NCBI GenBank assembly: GCA_019057385.1
Contig: JAHQJS010000004.1
Coordinates: 62,001 to 126,000 of the forward strand
Length of the DNA: 64,000 nucleotides
DNA from: Candidatus Borrarchaeum weybense
GTDB lineage: Archaea > Asgardarchaeota > Sifarchaeia > Borrarchaeales > Borrarchaeaceae
Direction: 5' to 3'
A model generated the notes under the pieces. The model did not search any database. It saw nothing but the letters and a program-made list of their open reading frames with translations, and was not told the origin of the DNA. The translations under genes and the position numbers were made by a program. Numbering within the stretch: the first letter of the stretch is position 1; each line of letters opens with the position of its first letter. Positions 1-8,181 of this stretch are shown piece after piece.

Positions 1-1
1 A

Positions 2-481
2 ATCGATAAATTTAAAATTTTAATCGTTGGGCACGAAGTCAAGGGTTACGATGATTTTATTCGTAATCTCGCTGAAATGTTAAATATTAAATCAAAGGTA
101 ATATTTACAGGGAATATTTCTCAAGAAGATGTATGGACTGCATATCAAATTTCTGATGTATGTGCAGCCCCATCACTTCACCCAGATAATTCTCCAGGAG
201 TCGTTTACGAAGCCATGTGGGCAGGCGTGCCTGTCCTTGGAACGATTTTCGGAGGCACACCTGAATTAGTTCAAGATGGGAAAACGGGATTCTTGATTGA
301 TCCAAGAAATGTAAGAGAGATTAGAAATAAATTAGAAATACTATTGACAGATGAAGAACTGCATAAAAAGATGAGTATAAAGGCTAAAAAGGTAGTTAGA
401 CAGAAATTCAGCATGGAATTGCATATCCAAAAACTGCAGAACATATATCATCATCTAATAAGCGCTGCCAAAAATAGATAA
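2..481 (+). CDS. GT4 glycosyltransferase, C-terminal part (cut by window edge)
   Basis: The reading frame is open from base 2, so the gene begins before the window and only the C-terminal Rossmann-like half is visible. It shows the GT4 (GT-B fold) signature: a stretch ending in SPGVVYEAMWAGVPVLG, followed by GGTPELV and a DGKTGFLID block, where the E-x7-E type nucleotide-sugar binding motif lies. It presumably transfers a sugar from an NDP-sugar to a lipid-linked or surface glycan on the cytoplasmic side. It ends 4 bases before the stop of the convergent FEN1 gene. The acceptor and the sugar cannot be read from the sequence. Confidence 0.9.
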   Translation: MDKFKILIVGHEVKGYDDFIRNLAEMLNIKSKVIFTGNISQEDVWTAYQISDVCAAPSLHPDNSPGVVYEAMWAGVPVLGTIFGGTPELVQDGKTGFLIDPRNVREIRNKLEILLTDEELHKKMSIKAKKVVRQKFSMELHIQKLQNIYHHLISAAKNR

Positions 482-484
482 AGG

Positions 485-1513
485 TTATACCCAATCGAAA
501 AGAGTTTTCTGTTTTTTTTGAGCAGAAGATTTTTCAAGGCGTTCCAGACCCTTTTTCACTCTGTCTTGAGAGAAATCATGCTCTTCACAAAGAAATTCAA
601 GTATTTTATCGTGGTTAGGGGACTCCCATTTAATAGAATATGTGTCCGTCACCTCTGGATCTAAGAAAATTGATCTTATCTGATCAATAGGCACTTCGAC
701 TAATACGTCTTTTACTTTCATTATGGATTCTAAATCTTCGTGTTCTTTTATTAACTTTAATGCCGTCTTAGGTCCAATCCCTTTTACTCCTTCGTTGAAA
801 TCAGTTCCTACAAGAATACCAATGTCAATTAGTTGCTCTCTCGTTATTTCAAGGTCTTTAAGCATTTCTTCAAGGTTAATGAGTTCTGGCTTTACTTCGA
901 TATATGTTGATTTTCTGGGCAATTTTCGACGTCCGGTGATTGTAAGATTGCGTATCAGCCTATCTGCACCGAACAATAGACAATCGTGATCCTGAGACCC
1001 TGCGCCCCAGCAATCGCCTTTTCTGACCATGTAAGATGCCTGGGCTTCTCCCTCACTAGGAGCTTGTATGTATGGCAGTCCTATATATGATAAGAGCATT
1101 TTACTATCGGAAATCATTTCTTCAGTAAATCGTGAAGATGCTTGGGCAAATTTTTTGGCTTCTACTAAATCTCCCCTATCAAGAGCATCGAGCCATTTTT
1201 CTGTGGCAGTTTCTCGAATTTGTTTTCTTTCTATAATTGTTTCATGTTTCAGTTCAGGAGGTTTACCATCAAATACATAGATTGGTCGGATGTTTTCTTC
1301 AAGTAAATTTATATTGCGATAAAAAAGCCCACTTAAGTGGGATGTAATTCGCTGTTGTCTGTCTAATAGAGGCTTACCGTCTGGCTGACGAATTATTGAA
1401 AGAAATTGATACAGTACATTCATTGCATCAATAGCAATGTCTTTTTTACTAAGATCATTTAAATTAAGAGTATGCGTGGTGCGCTCCAAAAGATCTTTTA
1501 TTTTAACTCCCAT
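485..1513 (-). CDS. fen: Flap endonuclease 1 (FEN1)
   Basis: This is a structure-specific 5' flap endonuclease acting in Okazaki-fragment maturation and repair. The frame is open to 1549, but I choose the ATG at 1513 because it gives the family N-terminus MGVKIKDLL, follows a purine-rich GGGGGT ribosome site, and yields 342 residues, the usual length. The XPG N domain contains IDAMNVLYQF and VFDGKPPELK. The XPG I domain contains APSEGEAQASYM and GSQDHDCLLFG, which hold the metal-binding acidic residues, followed by an H3TH with GTDFNEGVKGIGPKTALKL. The C-terminus QKTLFDWV is a PCNA-interacting (PIP) box, so docking to the sliding clamp is expected. Confidence 0.97.
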   Translation of the reverse strand: MGVKIKDLLERTTHTLNLNDLSKKDIAIDAMNVLYQFLSIIRQPDGKPLLDRQQRITSHLSGLFYRNINLLEENIRPIYVFDGKPPELKHETIIERKQIRETATEKWLDALDRGDLVEAKKFAQASSRFTEEMISDSKMLLSYIGLPYIQAPSEGEAQASYMVRKGDCWGAGSQDHDCLLFGADRLIRNLTITGRRKLPRKSTYIEVKPELINLEEMLKDLEITREQLIDIGILVGTDFNEGVKGIGPKTALKLIKEHEDLESIMKVKDVLVEVPIDQIRSIFLDPEVTDTYSIKWESPNHDKILEFLCEEHDFSQDRVKKGLERLEKSSAQKKQKTLFDWV

Positions 1514-1576
1514 TGATTTTAAACCCCCTCTGATTATTATGCTGAACAATCTTTAAAAACTTAAGCAGAACGTGAT

Positions 1577-1700
1577 GTGAACTACCACCCTACAAGTAGG
1601 GTGGCTTCCTGAATCATCCATTCCCTAACGGGATATGTTAACCAGGCTCTACGGGCAGTTCCTGCCCTGATGATGATCGTGCTTCTAAATAGTGAGTGGA
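1577..1700 (-). ncRNA. Putative omegaRNA (reRNA) scaffold of TnpB copy 1
   Basis: The 3' end of tnpB and the right end of the element together encode the guide-RNA scaffold in this family. Here the segment includes the inverted pair GGCAGGAACTGCC and the terminal hairpin with CCACCCTAC arms, ending at GTTCAC. The guide would be the flanking sequence beyond 1577 on the minus strand, beginning ATCACGTTCTGC. The 5' end is not determined; the limit given is approximate and inferred from the family. Confidence 0.5.
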
Positions 1701-2789
1701 TCGGTGTAAAACAGTGATGGCAGAATTATAGTCTCTCGCTAACACCAGCCCACAGTACGGACATCTGTGGATTCGTGTTGCTAGTGTTTTCGGTACCAGT
1801 TTTCCACACCTACTACACAGTTGTGTGGTGTTATAGGCACTCACATATTCTACCAGCGTACCAGCTTCCTCCGCTTTGTACTCGGTAAAACGCATGAGTT
1901 GCCCCCATCCTGCATCACTGATCGACTTGGCGAGATGATGGTTCTTCACCATGTTGGTGATCGTAAGTTTCTCATACACAATGAGGTCATAACTATTGAC
2001 CAGTTTTCGACTGAGCTTGTGATGAAAGTCCTTGCGCTGATTACGTATTTTTCGGTGTACCCGTGCCACCTTCATGTTCTGTTTGTGACGGTTACATGAG
2101 CCCTTAACTTTCCTGTCTTTCTTTCGCTGTTCAATGGCTAGTTTCTTCTCCGAGTGTCTCAACCAACGGGGGTTGTCTATTGTGTCTCCATTATTTAACG
2201 TTAACAAACTCTTCAGGCCAACATCCACACCTACTGCCTTCTGTATGTCTCTTTGAGACTCAGGATCAGGATTAGGGAGTGCTACTGAAAAACAGGCATA
2301 CCAGTGGTCGACATCGCGGTTAATGGTACAGGTCTTGATCTCACCTTCAGCAGGTATAGGTCGGTGGAGTATGATGGTAATACATCCGATTTTCGAGAGT
2401 CGGAGTTTCTTCTTTTGGTAATCGAGGACGAACCCACTTTGCGGGTAAGTGAAGGAATCATACCGATATTTCCCTTTAAAGCGTGGATATCCTGCCTTTT
2501 CACCCTTTTTAATGCGCCGAAAAAAGTTCTTGAAGATCTTATCCAGTCGTCTCAGCACATCTTGAAGTACTTGTGAGTGAACCGTTTTTAACAATGGATT
2601 GGCCTTTTTAGCGTCTTTTAGCTGGCTTGTTTGCTCACCATACGTAACTGATCGTTTCTGAGTTTCCCAGGCCTCTTTTCGCTCGGCAAGCGCGGTATTA
2701 TACAATAGACGACAGCTAATCAGCCATTGGGTGAAGGTCGCCTGTTGTGATGCAGTGGGATACAGGCGAAATTTGTAGGTGCGTTTCAT
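1638..2789 (-). CDS. tnpB: TnpB RNA-guided nuclease (IS605 OrfB)
   Basis: The frame is open to 2819, but the start MKRTYKFRLYP at 2789 matches the second copy at 51453 and is preferred. The protein (383 residues) has an N-terminal HTH_OrfB_IS605 region, a split RuvC domain with catalytic acids in GVDVGLKSLL, VYEKLTITNM and ARDYNSAI, and a zinc ribbon CSRCG...CPYCG inserted before the last acid. All key residues are present, so the nuclease is probably active. TnpB proteins cut DNA next to a short flanking motif using an RNA encoded at the element's right end. It closely resembles the copy at 51453-52619 with scattered substitutions. Confidence 0.93.
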   Translation of the reverse strand: MKRTYKFRLYPTASQQATFTQWLISCRLLYNTALAERKEAWETQKRSVTYGEQTSQLKDAKKANPLLKTVHSQVLQDVLRRLDKIFKNFFRRIKKGEKAGYPRFKGKYRYDSFTYPQSGFVLDYQKKKLRLSKIGCITIILHRPIPAEGEIKTCTINRDVDHWYACFSVALPNPDPESQRDIQKAVGVDVGLKSLLTLNNGDTIDNPRWLRHSEKKLAIEQRKKDRKVKGSCNRHKQNMKVARVHRKIRNQRKDFHHKLSRKLVNSYDLIVYEKLTITNMVKNHHLAKSISDAGWGQLMRFTEYKAEEAGTLVEYVSAYNTTQLCSRCGKLVPKTLATRIHRCPYCGLVLARDYNSAITVLHRSTHYLEARSSSGQELPVEPG

Positions 2790-3104
2790 CACAGGTCTTC
2801 CTCTGTTCCCTTGAGCCATATCACTAACTGTAGTATCCGCAAACCGCTATTTAAACTGGGGGACACTGCCGTGAAAGTTAAACTGTAAAACAGCGTAATT
2901 CATCCCCCCAACAAGTTGGAGGGTCTTTTTGCGGAGACATTATAAAATTTTGAGAAGTTAGTAAATGGAAATATACATGATTGTCAATCATTTGACCGCA
3001 AGTATGATGCAAGAGTTAATGCTTTTAGGCAAATGAAGGCACATAGACAAAGATTTTTATTTCTTTAATTGAACTTTCAATGGCACCTAATTAGGTAGAA
3101 GAAA

Positions 3105-4652
3105 ATGCGGACAACGATGCGAATCTATTCTAGGTCATATCGCCAATCAAGTCGAGATGCTTTAATCCTTGTTACCCTATTCATTCTTGCTTTCATTCTC
3201 AGGCAACTTACAATCATCCGTCCATACGCGGATGTATGGGATATTTACTACTACCTAACTTTAGCCAGAAATATGACTACAGGCAATGGCTATACGATTA
3301 TGGGTGAAGATCTTGGGTATTATTTACCTGGCTATCCTGTAATAGTTGCTGTAATCTCATTATTTGTTGGAGACATTGAATTTTCAGCATTATTAATTTC
3401 TACAATAGTAGGAAGTTTGGCAATTCCTCTTACATTCCTGATGATAAAAACAGTAAGTAATGAAAAATTGGCACTAATTTCAAGTTCGCTAGTATTAATT
3501 AATCCCCAACATATAACCCATACGTCTAGAGCAATATCGGAAGCAACAGCGACTCTTTTAGCTGTCGTTTCAATATACTTACTTATCTTAGCAATAAGAG
3601 AAAAGTCAAACATAATGATGTGGCTTTGTGCATTTATTACAGGAGCTTTATTCTTAACGCGATACCCTAGTTTGCTTTTCTTCCCAATTATACTTGTGGT
3701 ATTGCTTCTTATGAGAAAATGGATATCATGGCCAAGTAAGACAATGTTTTTGGCTGTAATGATCGTTTTATTTTGTTTATCCAGCATTTGGTTTTTGCGA
3801 AATTATCTTATCTTTGGTAATCCGTTCCAAAGTGTATATGTTACCCAACAAGAATCTGGTGTTGCGCTTTTAGGAGGATACTTAGGAGTACTTAGGCGGA
3901 ATCTAATCTATTACTCAACTAAAGGCATTCCGTTCTATACACTCACACCTCTCGTGACAATTTTTTTCGTATATGGATTGCTAACATCAATTAGAAACTT
4001 GAAAATCAATGCGGTCTTTTATATTTGGCTAACTTTGGGATCCCTACATTTTATACTATGGGCGGGCAATCCTCAACCGCGATATCTGTGCACACTTGTT
4101 CCTGCGCTTTCTTTATTTACTGGATATGGTGTTTTCAATTTTTATCATTATATTGAAAATAAAACTCGGAATTTTAGATTTACTACTCTTAAAGAGGTTT
4201 TTATTCTAGCATTTATCCTTGGTACTTTCGTCAGTTCATATTACATCACGATTAATCATAATTATTTCTTAGAATTACAATACGATCGAATTGCATTTAG
4301 AAGAGCCGCGATATGGATAAACTCAAACACGCCAAGCGATTCCTTGATAGTTACGACAAAGCCAATGCTTTTTCACTACTATACCAACCGAACATGTGTT
4401 TATACAAGTACGTACTTTGAGCAACCTACTCTTTTTCCAGAAAAGCACATATACTATATTTTTGATAATTTAGATGGCAAAAAATTTGAGAACGAAATCA
4501 ATTGGGAACAATTCGTACGTAAATCTCTAGTAACTTTTGAACGGGTAACAAGAGACAATGTACTATATATTGGAGATTCCTTTCCATTTCTATATTCCAA
4601 ATCTCAAGAATACATACGCGTTGTTATCGTATATGAAATAAGTCTCAGGTGA
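3105..4652 (+). CDS. Polytopic GT-C-type glycosyltransferase (ArnT/PMT-like)
   Basis: This is a 515-residue integral membrane protein with about ten hydrophobic segments in residues 15-370 and a soluble C-terminal part. After the first transmembrane segment comes an extracytoplasmic loop with the acidic sequence PYADVWDIYYYL, the place where GT-C enzymes keep their catalytic acids. Such enzymes use polyprenyl-phosphate sugars to glycosylate lipids or proteins outside the membrane. An alternative start is the Met at codon 5. It stands alone between the tnpB element and the convergent pcm gene. Substrates are unknown. Confidence 0.82.
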   Translation: MRTTMRIYSRSYRQSSRDALILVTLFILAFILRQLTIIRPYADVWDIYYYLTLARNMTTGNGYTIMGEDLGYYLPGYPVIVAVISLFVGDIEFSALLISTIVGSLAIPLTFLMIKTVSNEKLALISSSLVLINPQHITHTSRAISEATATLLAVVSIYLLILAIREKSNIMMWLCAFITGALFLTRYPSLLFFPIILVVLLLMRKWISWPSKTMFLAVMIVLFCLSSIWFLRNYLIFGNPFQSVYVTQQESGVALLGGYLGVLRRNLIYYSTKGIPFYTLTPLVTIFFVYGLLTSIRNLKINAVFYIWLTLGSLHFILWAGNPQPRYLCTLVPALSLFTGYGVFNFYHYIENKTRNFRFTTLKEVFILAFILGTFVSSYYITINHNYFLELQYDRIAFRRAAIWINSNTPSDSLIVTTKPMLFHYYTNRTCVYTSTYFEQPTLFPEKHIYYIFDNLDGKKFENEINWEQFVRKSLVTFERVTRDNVLYIGDSFPFLYSKSQEYIRVVIVYEISLR

Positions 4653-4660
4653 AAAGAAAC

Positions 4661-5362
4661 TTAATGACCATGTTCCCCTATTAGAGGCACAAAAGAAACT
4701 CCGCCTCTTTTTTCTTTCGTTATTTTCCCCTCTAAATCTTTAGTCAGAAGTATCAATGTTTGAAAGAAATAAACTCCACCTATAGGTATGACTAGTTTGC
4801 CACCATTCTTCAATTGATCTATTAATGGCTCTGGTATCTTCGGACCTGCAGCCGTGACAAGAATTCTATCATAGGGGGCTTGCTCAGGGTATCCGAGTGT
4901 TCCATCTCCATGAATAACAGTAACTCTATCAGAAAATTTTGCCTGTTCGATATTTTTACGAGCGAATTCACTTAACTTCTTAACTCTCTCTATTGAAAAA
5001 ACATGCCCAGAGGTTTTTTCATCACTTGGAGCAACAATTTCTGCAATTAATGCTGCGTGATATCCTGAACCTGTACCTATTTCTAGTACCTTCATCCCGA
5101 TCTCTAGATCTAAGATTTCAGCCATAATCACACACATGTGAGGCGCTGAAATTGTTTGTCCATTACCAATCGGTAGCGGTGTATCATTATAGGCGTTATC
5201 TCTCAGTGAGTTTGGCAAAAATAATTCTCGAGGAACTTCTTTGAATGCACGAATCACCTTTTCTGTTTTGAGGGTTTTAGACGAAATAAAATGTCGTATA
5301 AGGCGCTCCTTTTTTTCTTCTAAAGTGCGAGTTCTTTTGTCAGTCATTATGCGATCACTCAA
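4661..5362 (-). CDS. pcm: Protein-L-isoaspartate O-methyltransferase
   Basis: The enzyme repairs isoaspartyl residues in aged proteins using S-adenosylmethionine. The 233-residue sequence contains the family blocks RELFLPNSLRDNAYNDTPLP, GNGQTISAPHM and the SAM-binding motif I VLEIGTGSGYHAALIAEI, followed by GDGTLGYPEQAPYDRILVTAA. The Ser in the QTISAPHM block is where the family binds its peptide substrate. Length is near the normal 210-235. It ends 8 bases from the convergent glycosyltransferase and starts about 120 bases from the divergent DUF371 gene. Confidence 0.96.
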   Translation of the reverse strand: MSDRIMTDKRTRTLEEKKERLIRHFISSKTLKTEKVIRAFKEVPRELFLPNSLRDNAYNDTPLPIGNGQTISAPHMCVIMAEILDLEIGMKVLEIGTGSGYHAALIAEIVAPSDEKTSGHVFSIERVKKLSEFARKNIEQAKFSDRVTVIHGDGTLGYPEQAPYDRILVTAAGPKIPEPLIDQLKNGGKLVIPIGGVYFFQTLILLTKDLEGKITKEKRGGVSFVPLIGEHGH

Positions 5363-5481
5363 AAACCAAATATCTACGTTGGACTATTATACAACCTTAT
5401 ATTTAGACTTTAATATTTAAGAAAAGAACCAAAGAGAGCTCTAATTTTCTACGCAATTAAATAAAATGGGGTTAAATCAGA

Positions 5482-5907
5482 TTGCCACAAGTGATTGAGA
5501 AGATTGTAGCACGAGGTCATAAAAACATTCTTGCAACGCATAAAACCACATTTGAAATAACTCAAGAACAGGAAATCAGTACACGAGCCGATTGTATTAT
5601 TGCGGTTAATGCAAACATAGCCGCAATGGATTTAAAAGAAGATTTTAAGAGGCAAGCTAAAAAAACAGATGCAATTATAGAAGTTCTTATTGAAGTAGGT
5701 GGGTTGGTCGAACATATTACGGGCAAAGGGTCACCACAATTGACTCTTAGTCATTCAACAGATCTCGTAGGAAGAAAAAGTGCTTTTATTTCTGATAGAA
5801 CCTTTTTAATCAATTCTGACAAGGCTGCAATAGATTTAGATCGACGTCTGGTAGAGCAACTCAAAAAACCAGATACGGAAATTATAATCACGTTAAAGGT
5901 GAAATAA
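5482..5907 (+). CDS. DUF371 family protein
   Basis: This 141-residue protein matches the archaeal DUF371 family (COG2090), small conserved proteins of unknown biochemical function. Characteristic features are the opening IVARGHKNILATHKTTFEIT, the central GKGSPQLTLSHSTDLVGRKS, and the terminal DRRLVEQLKKPDTEIIITL. The start codon is TTG at 5482, preceded by GGGGTT; no better ATG exists. No membrane segment or signal peptide is seen. It is convergent with trm5, 8 bases away. Confidence 0.85.
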   Translation: MPQVIEKIVARGHKNILATHKTTFEITQEQEISTRADCIIAVNANIAAMDLKEDFKRQAKKTDAIIEVLIEVGGLVEHITGKGSPQLTLSHSTDLVGRKSAFISDRTFLINSDKAAIDLDRRLVEQLKKPDTEIIITLKVK

Positions 5908-5915
5908 AGTAAAGA

Positions 5916-6983
5916 TCAATTGATTTTTAGATCAATAACCACTTGATAAGTATGGGGCGCAATTGGTCGAACGATTTTTTTTGTAAGTATCTTTTCAACT
6001 TGTCGTGAGAAACCCATTACTTGAGAAATTACGTTTTCTTCCATTGACTGTTCCAGTTCCTCTGATTTAAGAAAATCATAGAAATGAAGAATTCCTCCCT
6101 CTTTTTTGATGGCAGTACAAGCAACATCTACAAATTCATCAGCAGCTACTGGATGATTCATTATTACTCTATCAGCAATTCCGATAAGATTGTTTTTACT
6201 AACAACCTCTCTGGCGTCACCTACATAAGGGACCACTGTTCCCCGAAGTTTATTGAGGTTAATGTTTTTTACGAGATATTCTATAGCATTAGGATTAACA
6301 TCAATTGCATGTACATTTGAAACAACTTTACGAGCAATTAAAATAGAAAATGGCCCAATTCCACAAAACATATCGATTACAGTTTCGTGTGGCTTAACTA
6401 AAGAAGCAACTCTGTTATGTTCTGTGCTTAGGCGTGGACTAAAAAATGCTTTTGTAACATCTATTGCAAACCGACATCCATATTCTCGATGAATCGTTTC
6501 AGTTTGATTTTCTCCAGCAATAACCTCATATTTTCCTACTCGATATAGATCTTGTATAACGTCCTTTTTATCTAAAACGGTTTTAATATGTTTATGAGAC
6601 CTTAGTAATGCTTCTCCTATAGTACGTGAATGTTGTGATAACTCTGGAGGGATATCTAGGATCGCAATATCCCCTATCACATCATAACTATGAGGTACAA
6701 AAATAAGTTCATTTGGTTCCAGGACTCCCTCAAGAGTTTCAAGAAGATTCTTAGGCCCTTGATTTTTAACTTGGAAAACCTTTTCTCCGATAGAGAAATC
6801 TTTCACCAAAGAGGCAATTAATTCCTTCTCGCTATCTGACGGAAGTTTAGCCAAAGGAAAATAGATGTAATTTTCATCTTTTTCGATTTGTAGTTTCGCA
6901 TTGATAAGCGATTGACGTACCAATAGTTTTCTTACAGGTTCGCCCTCGGTTTTATGTATACAGAGATAATATGCTGTAGACAT
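5916..6983 (-). CDS. trm5: tRNA (guanine-37-N1)-methyltransferase Trm5
   Basis: Trm5 methylates G37 next to the anticodon, which prevents frameshifting and starts wyosine-type modification. The 355-residue protein has an N-terminal recognition region, then the Trm5 core. Visible motifs are GCRFAIDVTKAFFSPRLSTE, a SAM-binding VIDMFCGIGPFSILIA, AIDVNPNAIEYL, and VIMNHPVAADEF in the place of the family's NLP motif. The length and N-terminal region fit the archaeal Trm5a/b type rather than the Taw2 aminocarboxypropyl transferase, but that distinction is uncertain. It is encoded just upstream of DUF371 and tail to tail with it. Confidence 0.88.
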   Translation of the reverse strand: MSTAYYLCIHKTEGEPVRKLLVRQSLINAKLQIEKDENYIYFPLAKLPSDSEKELIASLVKDFSIGEKVFQVKNQGPKNLLETLEGVLEPNELIFVPHSYDVIGDIAILDIPPELSQHSRTIGEALLRSHKHIKTVLDKKDVIQDLYRVGKYEVIAGENQTETIHREYGCRFAIDVTKAFFSPRLSTEHNRVASLVKPHETVIDMFCGIGPFSILIARKVVSNVHAIDVNPNAIEYLVKNINLNKLRGTVVPYVGDAREVVSKNNLIGIADRVIMNHPVAADEFVDVACTAIKKEGGILHFYDFLKSEELEQSMEENVISQVMGFSRQVEKILTKKIVRPIAPHTYQVVIDLKIN

Positions 6984-7025
6984 CAGATAACTCTCATTAA
7001 TTTGTAGTTATTGTGAAATAGAACA

Positions 7026-7895
7026 CTATTTCTTCTTCGCCTGGATGAAACAATTTGGACCAAATTTATTGAGGATTGGCAAAGAGTCAATTACGGAGGC
7101 AATTGCTTTGGCTAACGGATGCGCTTTTCGTATCACGTAACTCGAAGAGAAAAGGATAATCAAACCTAGTCTTTTAATGAAATGTTCAATCTCAATTATA
7201 TTTGACAAGTATACTAAATCATCCTTGTCGCCACAAGCGAAAGCAGGGTCTTTCGAAAGGCGTGGTTTTAAAACTAATGAAAAAGTGTGGTTTTTCAAAA
7301 GATTAAGTTGAAGATACATAATAAGAAACATAATTAGGCGTTTTAATTGATTCTTACTAACTATTGCACTAACAAATGCAATAAAAGCTGTTTTAAGATC
7401 GTTCCTTCCTTTCTCAACTCCCTTTTCTGATACCACAACAAATGGACTTGCAAAATTTGGAGTCTGAATTAGGACAGAACCTTCTCGTTCAGTTACCCTT
7501 GAGAGTTCTGAGATGCACGAACCAGGATTCGGAAGGTGTTCAAGTAATTCTTGACATTCTACGATTGTAAATGCATTATCCTTGAAAGGTAATCGTGTTG
7601 CATCTCCTATAAGAAATTCTACCTTGTGGTCAATTTGTTCAGAGATGGCCATTTTCTTTCCGAGGTAAATACCCGCTCGTGAAATATCTAAGCCAACTGA
7701 AAATATGCCTTCTGTTGCGACTTTTCTTACAATTACGCCACTGCCTGTACCTACGTCAAGAAACATACCATTTTTTGATTTTCTTATTAGAGATTTGAGC
7801 CCCGGGAAAAAGAGTTTACCTACCGTATCTTCTTCCTTTCGATGACGTTCTGCATTTTCAAAATACTTTTCATAGGTGGAATAATAGGTAAACAA
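7026..7895 (-). CDS. Class I SAM-dependent methyltransferase
   Basis: The 289-residue protein has motif I FLDVGTGSGVIVRKVA at about residues 45-60, an acidic strand-2 end SVGLDIS, motif FLIGDATRLPFKDNAFTIV and the post-motif CQELLEHLPNPGSCISEL. These are typical of Methyltransf_11/UbiE-like enzymes acting on small molecules or lipid-linked glycans. The C-terminal 100 residues are less conserved and partly hydrophobic. Given the surrounding glycosyltransferases, a role in decorating a glycan or lipid is plausible but is inference. The acceptor is unknown. Confidence 0.8.
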   Translation of the reverse strand: MFTYYSTYEKYFENAERHRKEEDTVGKLFFPGLKSLIRKSKNGMFLDVGTGSGVIVRKVATEGIFSVGLDISRAGIYLGKKMAISEQIDHKVEFLIGDATRLPFKDNAFTIVECQELLEHLPNPGSCISELSRVTEREGSVLIQTPNFASPFVVVSEKGVEKGRNDLKTAFIAFVSAIVSKNQLKRLIMFLIMYLQLNLLKNHTFSLVLKPRLSKDPAFACGDKDDLVYLSNIIEIEHFIKRLGLIILFSSSYVIRKAHPLAKAIASVIDSLPILNKFGPNCFIQAKKK

Positions 7896-8018
7896 ACGCC
7901 TTCTCAGAGCTTTAGACAGCTAATTAACCTCCATTGCATCAAATAACAGAAAGTTACATACAAAACGTTTTTATAATTTTCAGCGATAATCTCCTTTTAT
8001 CTTATTAATTTGATTTAT

Positions 8019-8165
8019 GGGCCCGTAGCTCAGCTAGGTAGATCAACCAGATAGTTGAGGCCGACAGCGTCGGGCTCTTATACCTATTTCAGGTAGAGAC
8101 ACCCGATGGCCACGGGTTCAAATGATCCAACCGCAATGATGGATCTGAAAGTCCCGTCGGGCCCG
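8019..8165 (+). tRNA. tRNA-Lys(CUU) with three introns
   Basis: Acceptor GGGCCCG pairs with CGGGCCC; the discriminator is G8165 and CCA is encoded at 8166-8168. Removing three introns leaves a normal 74-base tRNA with anticodon CUU. Intron 1 (about 8042-8065, 24 nt) splits the 3' strand of the D-stem and has a relaxed splice motif. Intron 2 (8081-8100, 20 nt) lies at 37/38. It forms a textbook bulge-helix-bulge: helix CTCT/AGAG, bulges TAT and ACA, inner helix ACCT/AGGT. Intron 3 (8123-8151, 29 nt) lies at 59/60 in the T-loop with helix TTCA/TGAA, bulges AAT and AGT, inner helix GATCC/GGATC. Splicing restores the T-loop TTCAAAT. Confidence 0.93.
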
Positions 8166-8181
8166 CCATTCTTTCAACAAA

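Larger units (their letters stand above)
1577..2941 (-). mobile_element. IS1341-type (tnpB-only) IS200/IS605-family element, copy 1
   Basis: The element is defined by comparing five related sequences in the window. Its right end reads GTAGTTCAC on the minus strand at 1577 and its left end begins just after TTTAT (complement of 2942-2946). The left end has a hairpin around 2909-2928 and the right end a perfect hairpin with CCACCCTAC arms. It carries only tnpB; no Y1 transposase tnpA is present, so mobility would need a tnpA in trans. Its base composition is visibly richer in GC than the flanking genes, which fits recent arrival. Confidence 0.85.

Noticed and set aside
3332..3787. A 151-codon minus-strand frame inside the GT-C gene
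   Set aside because: It mirrors the hydrophobic codons of the membrane protein; no start signal or family.
8019..8168. The possibility that the tRNA-Lys gene is a degenerate pseudogene with insertions
   Set aside because: The two downstream inserts end exactly in canonical bulge-helix-bulge sites and all stems pair after removal, so introns explain it better.
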